From assembly GCF_036014175.1 (NCBI RefSeq), contig NZ_CP107917.1:7936001-8000000 (forward strand): DNA of 64,000 nt, given 5' to 3'. The stretch's first letter is position 1, and every line of letters begins with the position of its first letter. This DNA is from Streptomyces sp. NBC_00443 (GTDB taxonomy: Bacteria > Actinomycetota > Actinomycetes > Streptomycetales > Streptomycetaceae). The notes beneath the pieces are model-generated. The model made no database searches, was not told where the DNA came from, and saw only the letters and a program-made list of their open reading frames with translations. Made by a program: the position numbers and the translations under genes. Below are positions 15,028-23,198 of the stretch, in pieces.

Positions 15028-16290
15028 GCCGAGGTGGCCGCTCGCGGTCACCTGCTTGGTACGACGCCGTAGGTTCCGTACGTCCGGTACGCACAGGACC
15101 GCCGCCGTGACGACCACGACCAGCGCGGCGCACCCCCACAGCGCGGACGTGCGCCCGACCGCCGTCTCCGCCGGGCCGGCCAGGGCCGTCGCCAGCGGGA
15201 CCAGCGCGACCGAGCCGAACCAGTCGTACGCGGCGACCCGGGACAGCTTCTCCTCCGGTATCTCCTGATGGAGTGCCGTCATCCAGGAGACGCCGAACAC
15301 CTCCAGCGTCACGCCGGTGAGGAACATCACCGCGCACAGCACGCTGATCGGCGCGGGAACGGCGAGCGCGGCGGAGGGGAGGGCGAGCGGGAAGACGCAC
15401 AGGGTGCCGGCGAGGAGCAGGCGGCGTGGCTTCCAGCGGGTCATGAGCAGGGCTCCGGCGACCGTGCCCGCGCCGAAGAAGCCCAGCGCCAGGCCCCACG
15501 GGCCCGCCCCGCCCAGGTGGTCCCGGGCGACCAGCGGGCCGTAGACCGCGTCGGCCGCGGCGACGACCGCGTTCGCGATGGAGAACTGCACGACGACAGC
15601 CCACAGCCACGGCCGCCCGGCGAACTCCCGCCAGCCGTCCCGCAGATCGGCGAGCATTCCGCCGCCCGGCGCACGCTGCGGAATGTGACTCACGTCGAGG
15701 AACGCCCGCATGGACCCCGCGACGGCGAAGGCCGCCGCGTCGGCCGCCAGCACCCAGCCGGGCCCGATCGCGGCCACCATGGCACCGCCGAGGGCGGCCC
15801 CGCCGACCGCCGCTCCCTGCATGGCCATCCGGAAGACGGCGAACGCCCGGCTCGCCTGCTCGCCCTTGACCGACGACAGCAGCATGCCCTCGGCCGCCGG
15901 GCTGAAGAACGCCTGCCCGGTGCCGCCGAGGGCGGTCAGCAGCATCATCTGCCACAGCTGGGCCTCGCCGGCAACGACGAGCGCGGCGAAGGCGGCCTGG
16001 GAGAGACAGTTGAGGGCGTTGGCCGCGACCATCACCCGGTGCCGCGGGACCCGGTCCGCGACGGCACCGCCGATGAGCAGGAAGAGCACCAGGGGCAGGG
16101 TGCGGGAGGCGGCCACCAGGCCCACGTCCCCGCCGTCGCCGCCGGCCTCCAGCACCGCGAACGCCGCGGCGATCAGGGCGCCGTGGCTGCCGAGGTTCGT
16201 GACGAACGCCGAGGCGGTCAGCAGGCTGTAGTTGCGGCCCGCCCAGGCGGGGCGGCGGGATCGACGGCGGGGATCGACGGCGGAGGTCAC
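14989..16290 (-). CDS. MFS transporter (EntS-like exporter type)
   Basis: A 433-residue major-facilitator protein with 12 predicted membrane helices, of the group that includes the enterobactin exporter EntS and macrolide or drug efflux proteins. The inter-helix motif GGAVADRVPRHRVMVAANAL after helix 2 is the family loop-2-3 signature; GTGQAFFSPAAEGMLLSSV in helix 4-5 is typical of the EntS branch. The GTG at 16290 (VTSAVDPRRR) is preferred; a TTG at 16326 would add 12 residues. Neither has a good ribosome site. Its 3' end overlaps the convergent spermidine-synthase-like gene by 39 nt. The substrate is unknown; no siderophore or antibiotic genes are nearby. Confidence 0.88.
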   Translation of the reverse strand: MTSAVDPRRRSRRPAWAGRNYSLLTASAFVTNLGSHGALIAAAFAVLEAGGDGGDVGLVAASRTLPLVLFLLIGGAVADRVPRHRVMVAANALNCLSQAAFAALVVAGEAQLWQMMLLTALGGTGQAFFSPAAEGMLLSSVKGEQASRAFAVFRMAMQGAAVGGAALGGAMVAAIGPGWVLAADAAAFAVAGSMRAFLDVSHIPQRAPGGGMLADLRDGWREFAGRPWLWAVVVQFSIANAVVAAADAVYGPLVARDHLGGAGPWGLALGFFGAGTVAGALLMTRWKPRRLLLAGTLCVFPLALPSAALAVPAPISVLCAVMFLTGVTLEVFGVSWMTALHQEIPEEKLSRVAAYDWFGSVALVPLATALAGPAETAVGRTSALWGCAALVVVVTAAVLCVPDVRNLRRRTKQVTASGHLGSADAESPVRGLG

Positions 16291-16465
16291 CGGCCGACTA
16301 TCGCCGCCCGGCCCTCGATTTGCCAAACGAATTGCAGGTCACGGGCCGGATGCACCGCTTCGCCCCGAACGCCGTCCGCCGCCCGTCACCTCCACTGTCC
16401 CCTTACACCGACCACCTATCTGTTCCGTCACACGCCCTGTTCCCTGGAGCCTACTCGTGGGTAAC

Positions 16466-16927
16466 ATGACCGGCATGAGCGCAGACCAGATGTCGATCGG
16501 CGAGATGCTCGCCGCCACCGTGCCCATGGCCCGGACCCTGAACCTCGAGTTCCTGGAGACCACGCCGGACAAGGCCGTGGTGGCTCTGCCGGACCAGGGG
16601 GAGTACCACAACCACGTGGGCGGGCCGCACGCCGGCGCCATGTTCACGCTCGGGGAGTCCGCCAGCGGGGCGATCGTGCTGGCCGCGTTCGGCGATCAGC
16701 TCGCGCGCGCCGTCCCGCTCGCCGTCAGTGCCGAGATCGCCTACAAGAAGCTCGCCATGGGCGCCGTCACCGCCACCGCGACGCTGGGCCGTCCGGCCGC
16801 CGACGTCGTCGCCGAGCTGGACGCGGGGGAGCGGCCCGAGTTCCCCGTGGCCATCGAGATCCAGCGCGGTGACGGAGCCGTCACCGGGGAGATGACGGTC
16901 GTCTGGACGCTGCGGCCGAACGGCTGA
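16466..16927 (+). CDS. Hotdog-fold thioesterase-like protein (DUF4442/PaaI type)
   Basis: A protein of about 153 residues with the hotdog fold used by acyl-CoA thioesterases. Features: MLAATVPMARTLNLEFLETT (first helix and strand), the conserved HNHVGGPHAGAMFTLGESASG segment in which HAGAMFTLGE supplies the hot-dog helix, and IAYKKLAMGAVTATATLG. The GGxHxGxxxxLxE pattern fits DUF4442/PaaI-like proteins, which hydrolyse small acyl-CoA thioesters. ATG at 16466 (MTGMSADQ) is used; ATG 16475 is equally possible. It is divergent from the MFS gene and ends in a strong terminator. The physiological substrate is unknown. Confidence 0.82.
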   Translation: MTGMSADQMSIGEMLAATVPMARTLNLEFLETTPDKAVVALPDQGEYHNHVGGPHAGAMFTLGESASGAIVLAAFGDQLARAVPLAVSAEIAYKKLAMGAVTATATLGRPAADVVAELDAGERPEFPVAIEIQRGDGAVTGEMTVVWTLRPNG

Positions 16928-16945
16928 GTCGGCCGTACGACTGCG

Positions 16946-16980
16946 AAGAGGGGCCCCGCCGAGCGCGCGGGGCCCCTCTT
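16946..16980 (+). terminator. Strong intrinsic terminator
   Basis: AAGAGGGGCCCCGC (16946-16959) and GCGGGGCCCCTCTT (16967-16980) form a perfect 14-bp stem with a 7-nt loop, 18 nt after the thioesterase stop. It is one of the clearest factor-independent terminators in the window, though followed only by a weak T-rich stretch. Confidence 0.85.
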
Positions 16981-17292
16981 CTGTGTCCTGCGGTCGATGC
17001 GGAGTTGAAGATTCTGTGGACCAAGTGTCCGTGGCTGCACACAACTTGGGCGTGCATCCCGGTGGTGCTATCGAATGCGGGTGCGGATACCGCCGGTAAC
17101 TATTCTGAATTTCTCGTCTTTTGAACGTTGGTCACTCGAACTTCTTGTTTCCTGTGCGTCGCTTGTGCGAAAGTGAGCGGCCCGATAGCCGGTCCAGAGG
17201 TGACGCGGCCTAGGTACGCACCAATCAGGCACCTGCTTTCCGACGGACGTGCATTCCCCATGCCGTCCTGAGGCCGGGAAGGAAATGGTTCA
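16981..17292 (+). other. 312-nt gene-free, relatively AT-rich upstream region of the ricin-domain gene
   Basis: No ORF with Streptomyces codon bias lies here. The segment 17085-17170 is unusually AT-rich for the window (TATTCTGAATTTCTCG and neighbours) and probably holds the promoter of the gene at 17293. CCAAGT (17021-17026) and ACTTGG (17044-17049) form an inverted repeat flanking GTGT...ACAC, a possible operator or stem. AAGGAAA just before the GTG at 17293 is the ribosome site. I could not assign -35/-10 boxes with confidence. Confidence 0.5.
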
Positions 17293-19179
17293 GTGCAATC
17301 CCCTTACCCCCCACGACCGCCCTACCCGCCACGACCCGGGGCGAGCCCCTCGGAGTCGGACCGGGATCTCGTCGCGAGCCTCGGCAAGGCCGGTGCGAAC
17401 GGCCGTGCCGTCGCACTGCTGATGGCCCGGCACTGGCGCGCCACCTACGACTACGCCGCCATCTGCCTGGTGTCCACGGAGAGTTCGGCCTCCATGGTGG
17501 CCGCCGCCGCGTTCCATCGCGTGCTCGGCCGACCGGGCGGCGGCGCCCTGCGTCCCCAACTCCTCGCCGCGGTAAGGGATCTGGTGAAGGAGTGGGCGGC
17601 AGACGGCCAAATTTCCGCTCTGTTGCCGGAACTCGTCAAACCGACGGGCGGCCGCGGGCTGCGTGCCGCGCGGTCCGTGACGCCCGAAAGGCGGCACATC
17701 GCCGAACGCGCATTCCGCGCTCTGTCGGGGGCCTCGCAATGCCTTCTCTGGCACACCGAGGTCGAGGCGGAACCGATAACCGTACCCGCTGGTCTGCTGG
17801 GGGTGGATGCGGCCACCGCGTCGGCGGCACTGGAGGGAGTGCGCGAGCAATTCAGGAGGGGCTGCGTCCGCGCCCACGGCGAACTCGCGCCCACCCGGGA
17901 ATGCCGTTACTACAACCGTCTCCTGGATGTCCCCATTCGCCGGGGCGGTGCCCTGCTGCCCGATGTCCAGCAGCATCTGATGGAGTGCCGCTACTGCCGT
18001 CACGCCGCCGAGCAGCTCAGCCACTTCGAGGGCGGCCTCGAAATGCTGCTCGCCGAGACCGTGCTCGGCTGGGGCCCCCGGCGCTATCTCGACTCCCGTC
18101 CCAGGCGGGGCGGCTCGGGGCCGACGCCATTGGACGGCCCGCGACACGGTGGGCGGCACCGTCCCGAGCGCCTGGCTCCGCCGCGCGTCCGTCCGAAGGC
18201 CGTCGCCATGGGGGTCGGTCTCACCGCTCTCGCGCTGCTTGTGACGGTCCTCGCGGCCAAGGGCTGGACCGAGGAGAGCGGCGTCCCCGCCCCGGGTGCC
18301 ACCTGGGGCGCGCCAAGCGGCAAGACCCTCCACCCGGGCGCGGTGTCCCCGCCTTCGTCCGGCGGCTCACCGTCGGCCGCCTCGGCCGAGAACCCTGTCG
18401 AGATCGCTCAGGGCCGGCTCCGCAACCTCGACCGGGGCCTGTGCCTGGACCTCCGCGACGGCGAGGTCCGCACCGGTGCCCGGGCCGAGCTGGCGGAGTG
18501 CTCGTCCGCCGCTTCCCAGCAGTGGTCGTACCGGGACAACGGCCTGCTGGGCAGCGCCGCCGACCCCACCCTCTGCCTCGACTCCGACATCGACGAGGGC
18601 ACGGTCGTCCTGGCGGACTGCCTCGCGCACGCCGGCGAGGTGCGCTACGACCTCACCGTCCACGGCGAGCTTCTGCCGCGCCGGTCCGAGGGATCGGCCG
18701 TCGCGTCCGGTGAGGGCGTGAGCGTGGTGGTCGCCGAACGGGACGGGTCGGAGGCGCAGCGCTGGATGCTCGACGGCGGGCTCGCAGACGTACGCGGGGA
18801 GAGATCCGGGTCCGAGAAGACAGAGGAGAAGGCGGGGAAGAAGGGAAAGGAGAAGGGAGAGGGGAAGCCGGAGGGGAGGAAGGGGCAGGAGAACGGGACA
18901 CCCGCGCAGCCCGACGCCCCCTCGGAACCCGAGCACGGGTCGCGGGGGGACGCCGTCCCCCAGCCGCCCGACGCGGAGTCTCCGCGCGATGGGCAGGACC
19001 TGCCGGAGGGGGACCCGCAGTCCCACTACGAGACGCGATACGTCCAGGACGACTCCGGCAGCGGAGCCGAGCCCGCCACCCCCGTCGACGCCGTCGTGGC
19101 CCTCCCCGCCAAGGTGCCGGCCACGGTCTCCACGGTCGTGGGCGCGACCGGCGCGACGCTCGACTCCGTCCTGCGCTAG
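17293..19179 (+). CDS. Membrane protein with sigma-like N-terminus, ZAS zinc motif and ricin-type lectin domain
   Basis: A 628-residue single-pass membrane protein with an unusual order of parts. After a Pro-rich start, residues about 22-75 (LVASLGKAGANGRAVALLMA, then YDYAAICLVSTE) resemble sigma-70 region 2. Residues 228-235 read HLMECRYC, exactly the H-x3-C-x2-C motif of zinc-binding anti-sigma factors. A membrane helix lies near 305-325 (MGVGLTALALLVTVLAA). Outside, residues about 370-500 form a ricin-type beta-trefoil with a QQWSY QxW-type motif, followed by a Lys/Glu/Gly-rich linker and an extracytoplasmic tail with no obvious anchor. I infer a transmembrane sensor in which a sugar-binding domain is linked to a sigma/anti-sigma-like cytoplasmic module. 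Similar RICIN-domain proteins exist in Streptomyces, function unknown. GTG 17293 has AAGGAAA upstream. Confidence 0.75.
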   Translation: MQSPYPPRPPYPPRPGASPSESDRDLVASLGKAGANGRAVALLMARHWRATYDYAAICLVSTESSASMVAAAAFHRVLGRPGGGALRPQLLAAVRDLVKEWAADGQISALLPELVKPTGGRGLRAARSVTPERRHIAERAFRALSGASQCLLWHTEVEAEPITVPAGLLGVDAATASAALEGVREQFRRGCVRAHGELAPTRECRYYNRLLDVPIRRGGALLPDVQQHLMECRYCRHAAEQLSHFEGGLEMLLAETVLGWGPRRYLDSRPRRGGSGPTPLDGPRHGGRHRPERLAPPRVRPKAVAMGVGLTALALLVTVLAAKGWTEESGVPAPGATWGAPSGKTLHPGAVSPPSSGGSPSAASAENPVEIAQGRLRNLDRGLCLDLRDGEVRTGARAELAECSSAASQQWSYRDNGLLGSAADPTLCLDSDIDEGTVVLADCLAHAGEVRYDLTVHGELLPRRSEGSAVASGEGVSVVVAERDGSEAQRWMLDGGLADVRGERSGSEKTEEKAGKKGKEKGEGKPEGRKGQENGTPAQPDAPSEPEHGSRGDAVPQPPDAESPRDGQDLPEGDPQSHYETRYVQDDSGSGAEPATPVDAVVALPAKVPATVSTVVGATGATLDSVLR

Positions 19180-19193
19180 GCCTCCGTCACGTC

Positions 19194-19220
19194 AGGGGTC
19201 ACCCCGCCGGGGTGACCCCT
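19194..19220 (+). terminator. Intrinsic terminator after the ricin-domain gene
   Basis: AGGGGTCACCCC (19194-19205) and GGGGTGACCCCT (19209-19220) form a perfect 12-bp stem with a 3-nt loop, followed by CCTTCGTTCC. It starts 15 nt after the stop codon. Confidence 0.85.
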
Positions 19221-19353
19221 CCTTCGTTCCCCGCGTCATTCGGCCGTTTCTTGTGCGCCTTGTTGACACGAGTAACTGACGCTCATAGTTTTCCCGCCGC
19301 GCCCAGCAGCCCCGCTTGAACCTTCGACAGTGGACAAATGTGGAGGTGGACCG

Positions 19354-20913
19354 GTGTTACGTCGTATGTCCGTCGCGCTGATGGCCCTCGCGGCCGCGCT
19401 CGTCACGCCCGCGCCCGCTCAAGCCGCCGCCGACCCACCTGACGTCCGCACGGACGCGGGCTGGGTGCGGGGTGAATACACCGCCGAGGGCAGACAGTTC
19501 CTCGGCATCCCCTACGCCGAGCCGCCCGTCGGGAAGCTCCGCTGGAGGGAGCCGCGCCCGGTCCGGCCCTGGCAAGGAGTGCTTACGGCACGGGACTTCG
19601 GCAACACCTGTGTGCAAAGCGCGAGTTGGGACCCCGGCTACGAGCAGCCCAGCCACACCGAGGACTGTCTCGACCTCAATGTGTACGTCCCCGAAGGCGC
19701 CGCCCGTCGCGCGGTCCTGGTCTGGTTCCACGGCGGAGGGCTCACCGCCGGGGCCGGCCGGGACGTCGTCCCCGACACCTTCGCCCGGCAGACCGGCACC
19801 GTCGTCGTGACCGTGAACTACCGCCTCGGGGCGATGGGCTTCCTCGCCACGACCGGGCTTGACGGCGAGGCGCGCGACGGCGTCTCCGGCAACTTCGGCA
19901 TGCTCGACCAGCAGGCCGCCCTGCGCTGGGTGCGCGCCAACATCGGCCGCCTCGGCGGCGATCCGGGCCGCGTGACCATCGCGGGCGAGTCGGCGGGCGG
20001 CCGCTCCGTCTGCACCCAGCTCGCCTCGCCGACGGCGAAGGGGCTGTTCCGGGCCGGGATCATCCAGAGCGGGGCGTACGGCGACTGTGGTGCCCGTCCC
20101 CACCGTACGGCCGTGGCGCAGGGGGCCGACTTCGCGCAGAAGCTCGGCTGTGCCGACCTGGCCTGTCTGCGCGCCAAGCCGGCTGCGGAGGTCCTGGCCG
20201 CGCAGAGCGCGTTCGACTGGGCGCCGGTGGTCGGCGGCGCCTTCCTGCCGAGGCAGCCCGAGGAGGCGTTCGCGCGCGGGGCCGCTTCTGGCGTGCCGGT
20301 CATGAACGGGGCCAATCAGGACGAGGGCCGGCTGTTCGCCTTCGCCCGGTTCGACCTGAGCGGGACCCCGCTCACCGCCGAGCAGTACCCGGCCGTCATG
20401 CGGGAGGACTACGGCGACGAGGCCCTCGCGCGCTACCCGCTGTCCGCCCACCCCTCGCCGACCATCGCGCACGCCACCGCCCAGGGCGACCAGCTGTTCG
20501 CCTGCCCGGCGCTCCGCCTCGACGGCACCCTCGCCGGGCGCGGGAAGGTCTACGCGTACGAGTTCGCCGACCGCTCCTCCCCGCCCTTCGCCTCCCTGCG
20601 CAACCTCGGCACGGACTTCGACTTCGGCGCGACCCACGTCAACGAGGTGCAGTACCTCTTCAAGCACTTCGGGCTGAGGTCACCGCTGAACGCCGAGCAG
20701 CGGACGCTGGCGCGGCAGATGATCCAGTACTGGGGCTCCTTCGTCCGCGACGGAGTGCCGCGCGCCACAGGGCAGCCCGCGATGCCGACCCGGCCCGGGA
20801 CGGTGCTGTCCCTGCGCACCACGTCCGCCGGCGGGAACGCGCCGAGCACCGCTGTGCACCGTGAGCACCAGTGCAACCTGTGGGACGCCGAGAGCGTCAC
20901 TCAGAGCGGGTAG
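19354..20913 (+). CDS. Secreted type-B carboxylesterase
   Basis: A 519-residue alpha/beta-hydrolase of the carboxylesterase type-B family, predicted to hydrolyse esters outside the cell. The signal peptide (VLRRMSVALMALAAALVTPA) ends at PAQAAAD. Family motifs: FLGIPYAEPPVGKLRW, EDCLDLNVYVP, the oxyanion loop WFHGGGLTAG, and nucleophile Ser213 in GESAGG. Glu324 in NQDEGRLF and His428 in GATHVNEVQYLF complete the triad. The GTG at 19354 is chosen because GGAGGTGG sits 4 nt upstream. Several cysteine pairs are consistent with disulfides in a secreted enzyme. It is flanked by terminators or gaps and looks monocistronic. Natural substrate unknown. Confidence 0.9.
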   Translation: MLRRMSVALMALAAALVTPAPAQAAADPPDVRTDAGWVRGEYTAEGRQFLGIPYAEPPVGKLRWREPRPVRPWQGVLTARDFGNTCVQSASWDPGYEQPSHTEDCLDLNVYVPEGAARRAVLVWFHGGGLTAGAGRDVVPDTFARQTGTVVVTVNYRLGAMGFLATTGLDGEARDGVSGNFGMLDQQAALRWVRANIGRLGGDPGRVTIAGESAGGRSVCTQLASPTAKGLFRAGIIQSGAYGDCGARPHRTAVAQGADFAQKLGCADLACLRAKPAAEVLAAQSAFDWAPVVGGAFLPRQPEEAFARGAASGVPVMNGANQDEGRLFAFARFDLSGTPLTAEQYPAVMREDYGDEALARYPLSAHPSPTIAHATAQGDQLFACPALRLDGTLAGRGKVYAYEFADRSSPPFASLRNLGTDFDFGATHVNEVQYLFKHFGLRSPLNAEQRTLARQMIQYWGSFVRDGVPRATGQPAMPTRPGTVLSLRTTSAGGNAPSTAVHREHQCNLWDAESVTQSG

Positions 20914-20986
20914 GCTGCCCCGGCGCGCGCTCACGACCGAGCGTGCGCCGGGAAACGCAGGGCGCACGACATGGGAGGAAGCGGCG

Positions 20987-21631
20987 TTGCACGTCCAGGA
21001 ATGGCTCGAAACGGTGCCCCCGCTCGCGATCTATCTGCTGGTCGGCGTGGTCATCGGGCTGGAGAGCCTGGGTATCCCGCTGCCCGGCGAGATCATCCTG
21101 GTCTCCTCGGCGCTGCTCGCCTCACAGCACGGTGAGATCGACCCCTTCGTGCTGGGCGCCTGCGCGACCGCGGGCGCGATCATCGGTGACTCCATCGGCT
21201 ACGCGATCGGCCGCAAGGGCGGCCGCCCACTACTGGCATGGCTGGCCGCGAAATTCCCCAAGCACTTCAGCGAGGGCCATATCGCCACCGCCGAGCGCTC
21301 CTTCCAGAAGTGGGGCATGTGGGCCGTCTTCTTCGGCCGCTTCGTCGCCCTCCTGCGCATCTTCGCCGGGCCCCTCGCGGGCGTCCTGCGGATGCCGTAC
21401 TGGAAGTTCCTGATCGCCAACGTCTTCGGCGGCATCCTCTGGGCGGGCGGCACGACCGCGGTCATCTACTACGTCGGCGTGGTCGCCGAGTCCTGGCTGA
21501 AGCGCTTCTCGTGGCTGGGTCTGGTGGCAGCCGTCCTGATCGGCCTGACGTCGATGCTGATCATCAAGCGCAAGGCGAAGAAGGCGCAGGTGGCACACCG
21601 GGAGCCGGAACCGGTAGCGGCCGGGGACTGA
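20987..21631 (+). CDS. DedA family membrane protein
   Basis: A 214-residue DedA/VTT-domain membrane protein; the family is implicated in membrane lipid carrier flipping and proton-dependent homeostasis. Hallmarks: GLESLGIPLPGEIILVSSALLAS (the E-x-x-x-x-P-x-P-G-E re-entrant motif, residues 24-40), GDSIGYAIGRKGGR, and FFGRFVALLRIFAGPLAG, where the two Arg residues are those shown to matter in E. coli DedA proteins. A TTG start at 20987 is chosen since GGGAGGAA is 6 nt upstream and the frame before it lacks family homology. About four to five membrane helices are present, with a basic C-terminal tail. A second VTT-domain protein is at 11041-11835. Confidence 0.88.
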   Translation: MHVQEWLETVPPLAIYLLVGVVIGLESLGIPLPGEIILVSSALLASQHGEIDPFVLGACATAGAIIGDSIGYAIGRKGGRPLLAWLAAKFPKHFSEGHIATAERSFQKWGMWAVFFGRFVALLRIFAGPLAGVLRMPYWKFLIANVFGGILWAGGTTAVIYYVGVVAESWLKRFSWLGLVAAVLIGLTSMLIIKRKAKKAQVAHREPEPVAAGD

Positions 21632-21690
21632 ACGCCCCTCAAGGGGCGCGGGGAACTGCGCGATCAGCCTCCGCGAACCCGCAGGCCGCG
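21632..21690 (+). repeat. Copy of a common Streptomyces intergenic repeat
   Basis: Directly after the dedA stop the sequence reads CCCCTCAAGGGGCGCGGGGA and then ACTGCGCGATCAGCC, ending near ACCCGCAGG. I recognise this as the ubiquitous short intergenic element of streptomycetes. It contains CCCCTcaAGGGG and CTGCG...CGCAG inverted repeats and sits between convergent genes, where it may serve as a terminator. Related copies are at 14073-14145 and 42945-43020. Confidence 0.65.
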
Positions 21691-21697
21691 CAGGACC

Positions 21698-22228
21698 CTA
21701 TGCCCCGTGCTCTTTCTGGTGAGCCTTCGCCAGCTCCGCATACATGGTTCCGTTGAGTGTGACGCCCTGACGCTCTTCCTCCGTCAGCTCCCGCTTCACC
21801 TTCGCAGGAACCCCCGCGACCAGGGACCCGGGCGGTACCTGCATTCCCTGCGGCACCAGAGCCTGAGCAGCGACCAAGGACCCGGCCCCGATCACGGCAC
21901 CGTTCAGCACAGTCGCCCCCATCCCGATCAGACAGTCGTCCTCAACGGTCGCGCCATGCACCACGGCGTTGTGCCCGACCGACACCCTCGCCCCGATGGT
22001 CACCGGGAACCCGGGGTCGGCATGCAACGTGCAGTTGTCCTGAACATTGGACTCGGCCCCGACAGAGATCCGCTCCACATCACCCCGTACGACAGCGCCG
22101 TACCAAACACTGGCCCCGGCCTCCAGCGTCACGTCCCCGATCACCGACGAGGTGGGCGCCACGAACGCGGTCTCGTCGATCTTCGGTTCCCGGCCCCCGA
22201 TGCCCATGACCAGTGCCTTCTGCGCCAT
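21698..22228 (-). CDS. Gamma-type carbonic anhydrase-like protein
   Basis: A 176-residue left-handed beta-helix protein of the gamma-carbonic anhydrase/PaaY-YrdA family, usually a trimer with zinc or iron at subunit interfaces. Hexapeptide turns run through the protein. The conserved metal-binding histidines are visible in NVQDNCTLHADPG and GHNAVVHGATVEDDCLIGMG, and VVRGD near residue 48 is the usual entry strand. ATG 22228 follows GAGGAGAGGGCG, a strong ribosome site. True carbonic anhydrase activity has been shown for only some members, so the enzyme activity is an inference. It is divergent from the acyltransferase gene at 22344, also a left-handed beta-helix protein. Confidence 0.88.
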   Translation of the reverse strand: MAQKALVMGIGGREPKIDETAFVAPTSSVIGDVTLEAGASVWYGAVVRGDVERISVGAESNVQDNCTLHADPGFPVTIGARVSVGHNAVVHGATVEDDCLIGMGATVLNGAVIGAGSLVAAQALVPQGMQVPPGSLVAGVPAKVKRELTEEERQGVTLNGTMYAELAKAHQKEHGA

Positions 22229-22343
22229 CGCCCTCTCCTCACCGCAAACGTCGTAGACACTGCGCACGGTACGCCACCCGGTAGGGCGAAGATCACAGGC
22301 CCTCGACCGCATAAGGGCCCGGCACGCTCAGTACGGTAAGCGG

Positions 22344-23197
22344 GTGCCCAAGCGCAAGAACACGTTCTCGTCCTGGCGGCGCAGCCTCACACAGCGCGCC
22401 GTCCATGCGGGCTGGGCCTGGGTGCAGCGCACGGGTTCGGTGACGTCCGAGAACCCCGGCCGCTTCCATTTCGGCTCGATCGGCGAGGCCACCCGGCTGG
22501 CCTTCCCGCTCGGCACGGTCTTCGGCGAACCCTGGATCCACCTCGGCTCCCACTGCATCGTCGGCGAGCAGGTGACGCTGACGGCGGGTCTGATGCCCGA
22601 CCTCGACCTCGGCCCGGAGCCGATCCTGCGGATCGGGGACGGTGTCGTGCTGGGCCGCGGCAGCCATGTCATCGCCGACACGACGGTCACCATCGGCAGC
22701 GACTGCTACTTCGGGCCGTACGTGTACGTCACGTCCACGAACCATTCGTACGACGATCCGCACGAGCCCATCGGCAAGCAGTGGCCGCGGATGGAGCCGG
22801 TCGAGATCGGCCCGGGGTGCTGGATCGGTACCGGGGCCGTGATCCTGCCGGGAGCGCGGATCGGGCGGAACGTCGTGGTCGCGGCCGGCGCGGTGGTCCG
22901 GGGCGTGGTGCCCGACCACGCCGTCGTCGCTGGGGCGCCCGCCCGTGTCGTACGGCGCTGGACACCCGACGACGGGTGGCAGCCGCCGCTTCGGACCCCG
23001 GCGCCCGTGCCGATACCCGACGGGATCACCCCGAACAACTGCAGGCGCTGGCCGAACTGGACGACGAGACGGTGGCGAGGCTGGCGGAGCTGGACGAGAA
23101 GGCGGTGGCGAAGCGGGACGGGCTGGACGAGAAGGCGGTGGCGCTGCCGGATGAGCCGGCGGCTGCCGAATTCGCCGATCTGGACGCGGAGTCCTGA
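22344..23197 (+). pseudogene. LbH acyltransferase, broken by one missing base
   Basis: This encodes a left-handed beta-helix acyltransferase (DapD/LacA-like trimer using acyl-CoA). Residues 1-230 are intact: a basic start MPKRKNTFSSWRRSL, hexapeptide turns such as PILRIGDGVVLGRGSHVIAD, STNHSYDDP with the likely catalytic His, and CWIGTGAVILPGARIGRNVV. After PIPDGITP the frame turns to unlikely Arg/Trp-rich text that would run antisense through the EamA gene. The -1 frame instead gives EQLQALAELDDETVARLAEL and stops at 23197. One C missing from the run at 23029-23032 (four C, five expected) restores the frame. The tail contains a 21-bp sequence duplicated 33 bp apart. GTG start; TACGGT ends 6 nt upstream. 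Probably a sequencing error rather than a dead gene. Confidence 0.82.
23090..23143 (+). repeat. 33-bp-period duplication in the acyltransferase tail
   Basis: CTGGACGAGAAGGCGGTGGC plus G occurs at 23090-23110 and again at 23123-23143. The period is 33 bp, or 11 codons, giving two copies of LDEKAVA preceded by the related LDDETVA. It looks like a recent in-frame duplication in an acidic helical tail. Confidence 0.8.
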
Positions 23198-23198
23198 G

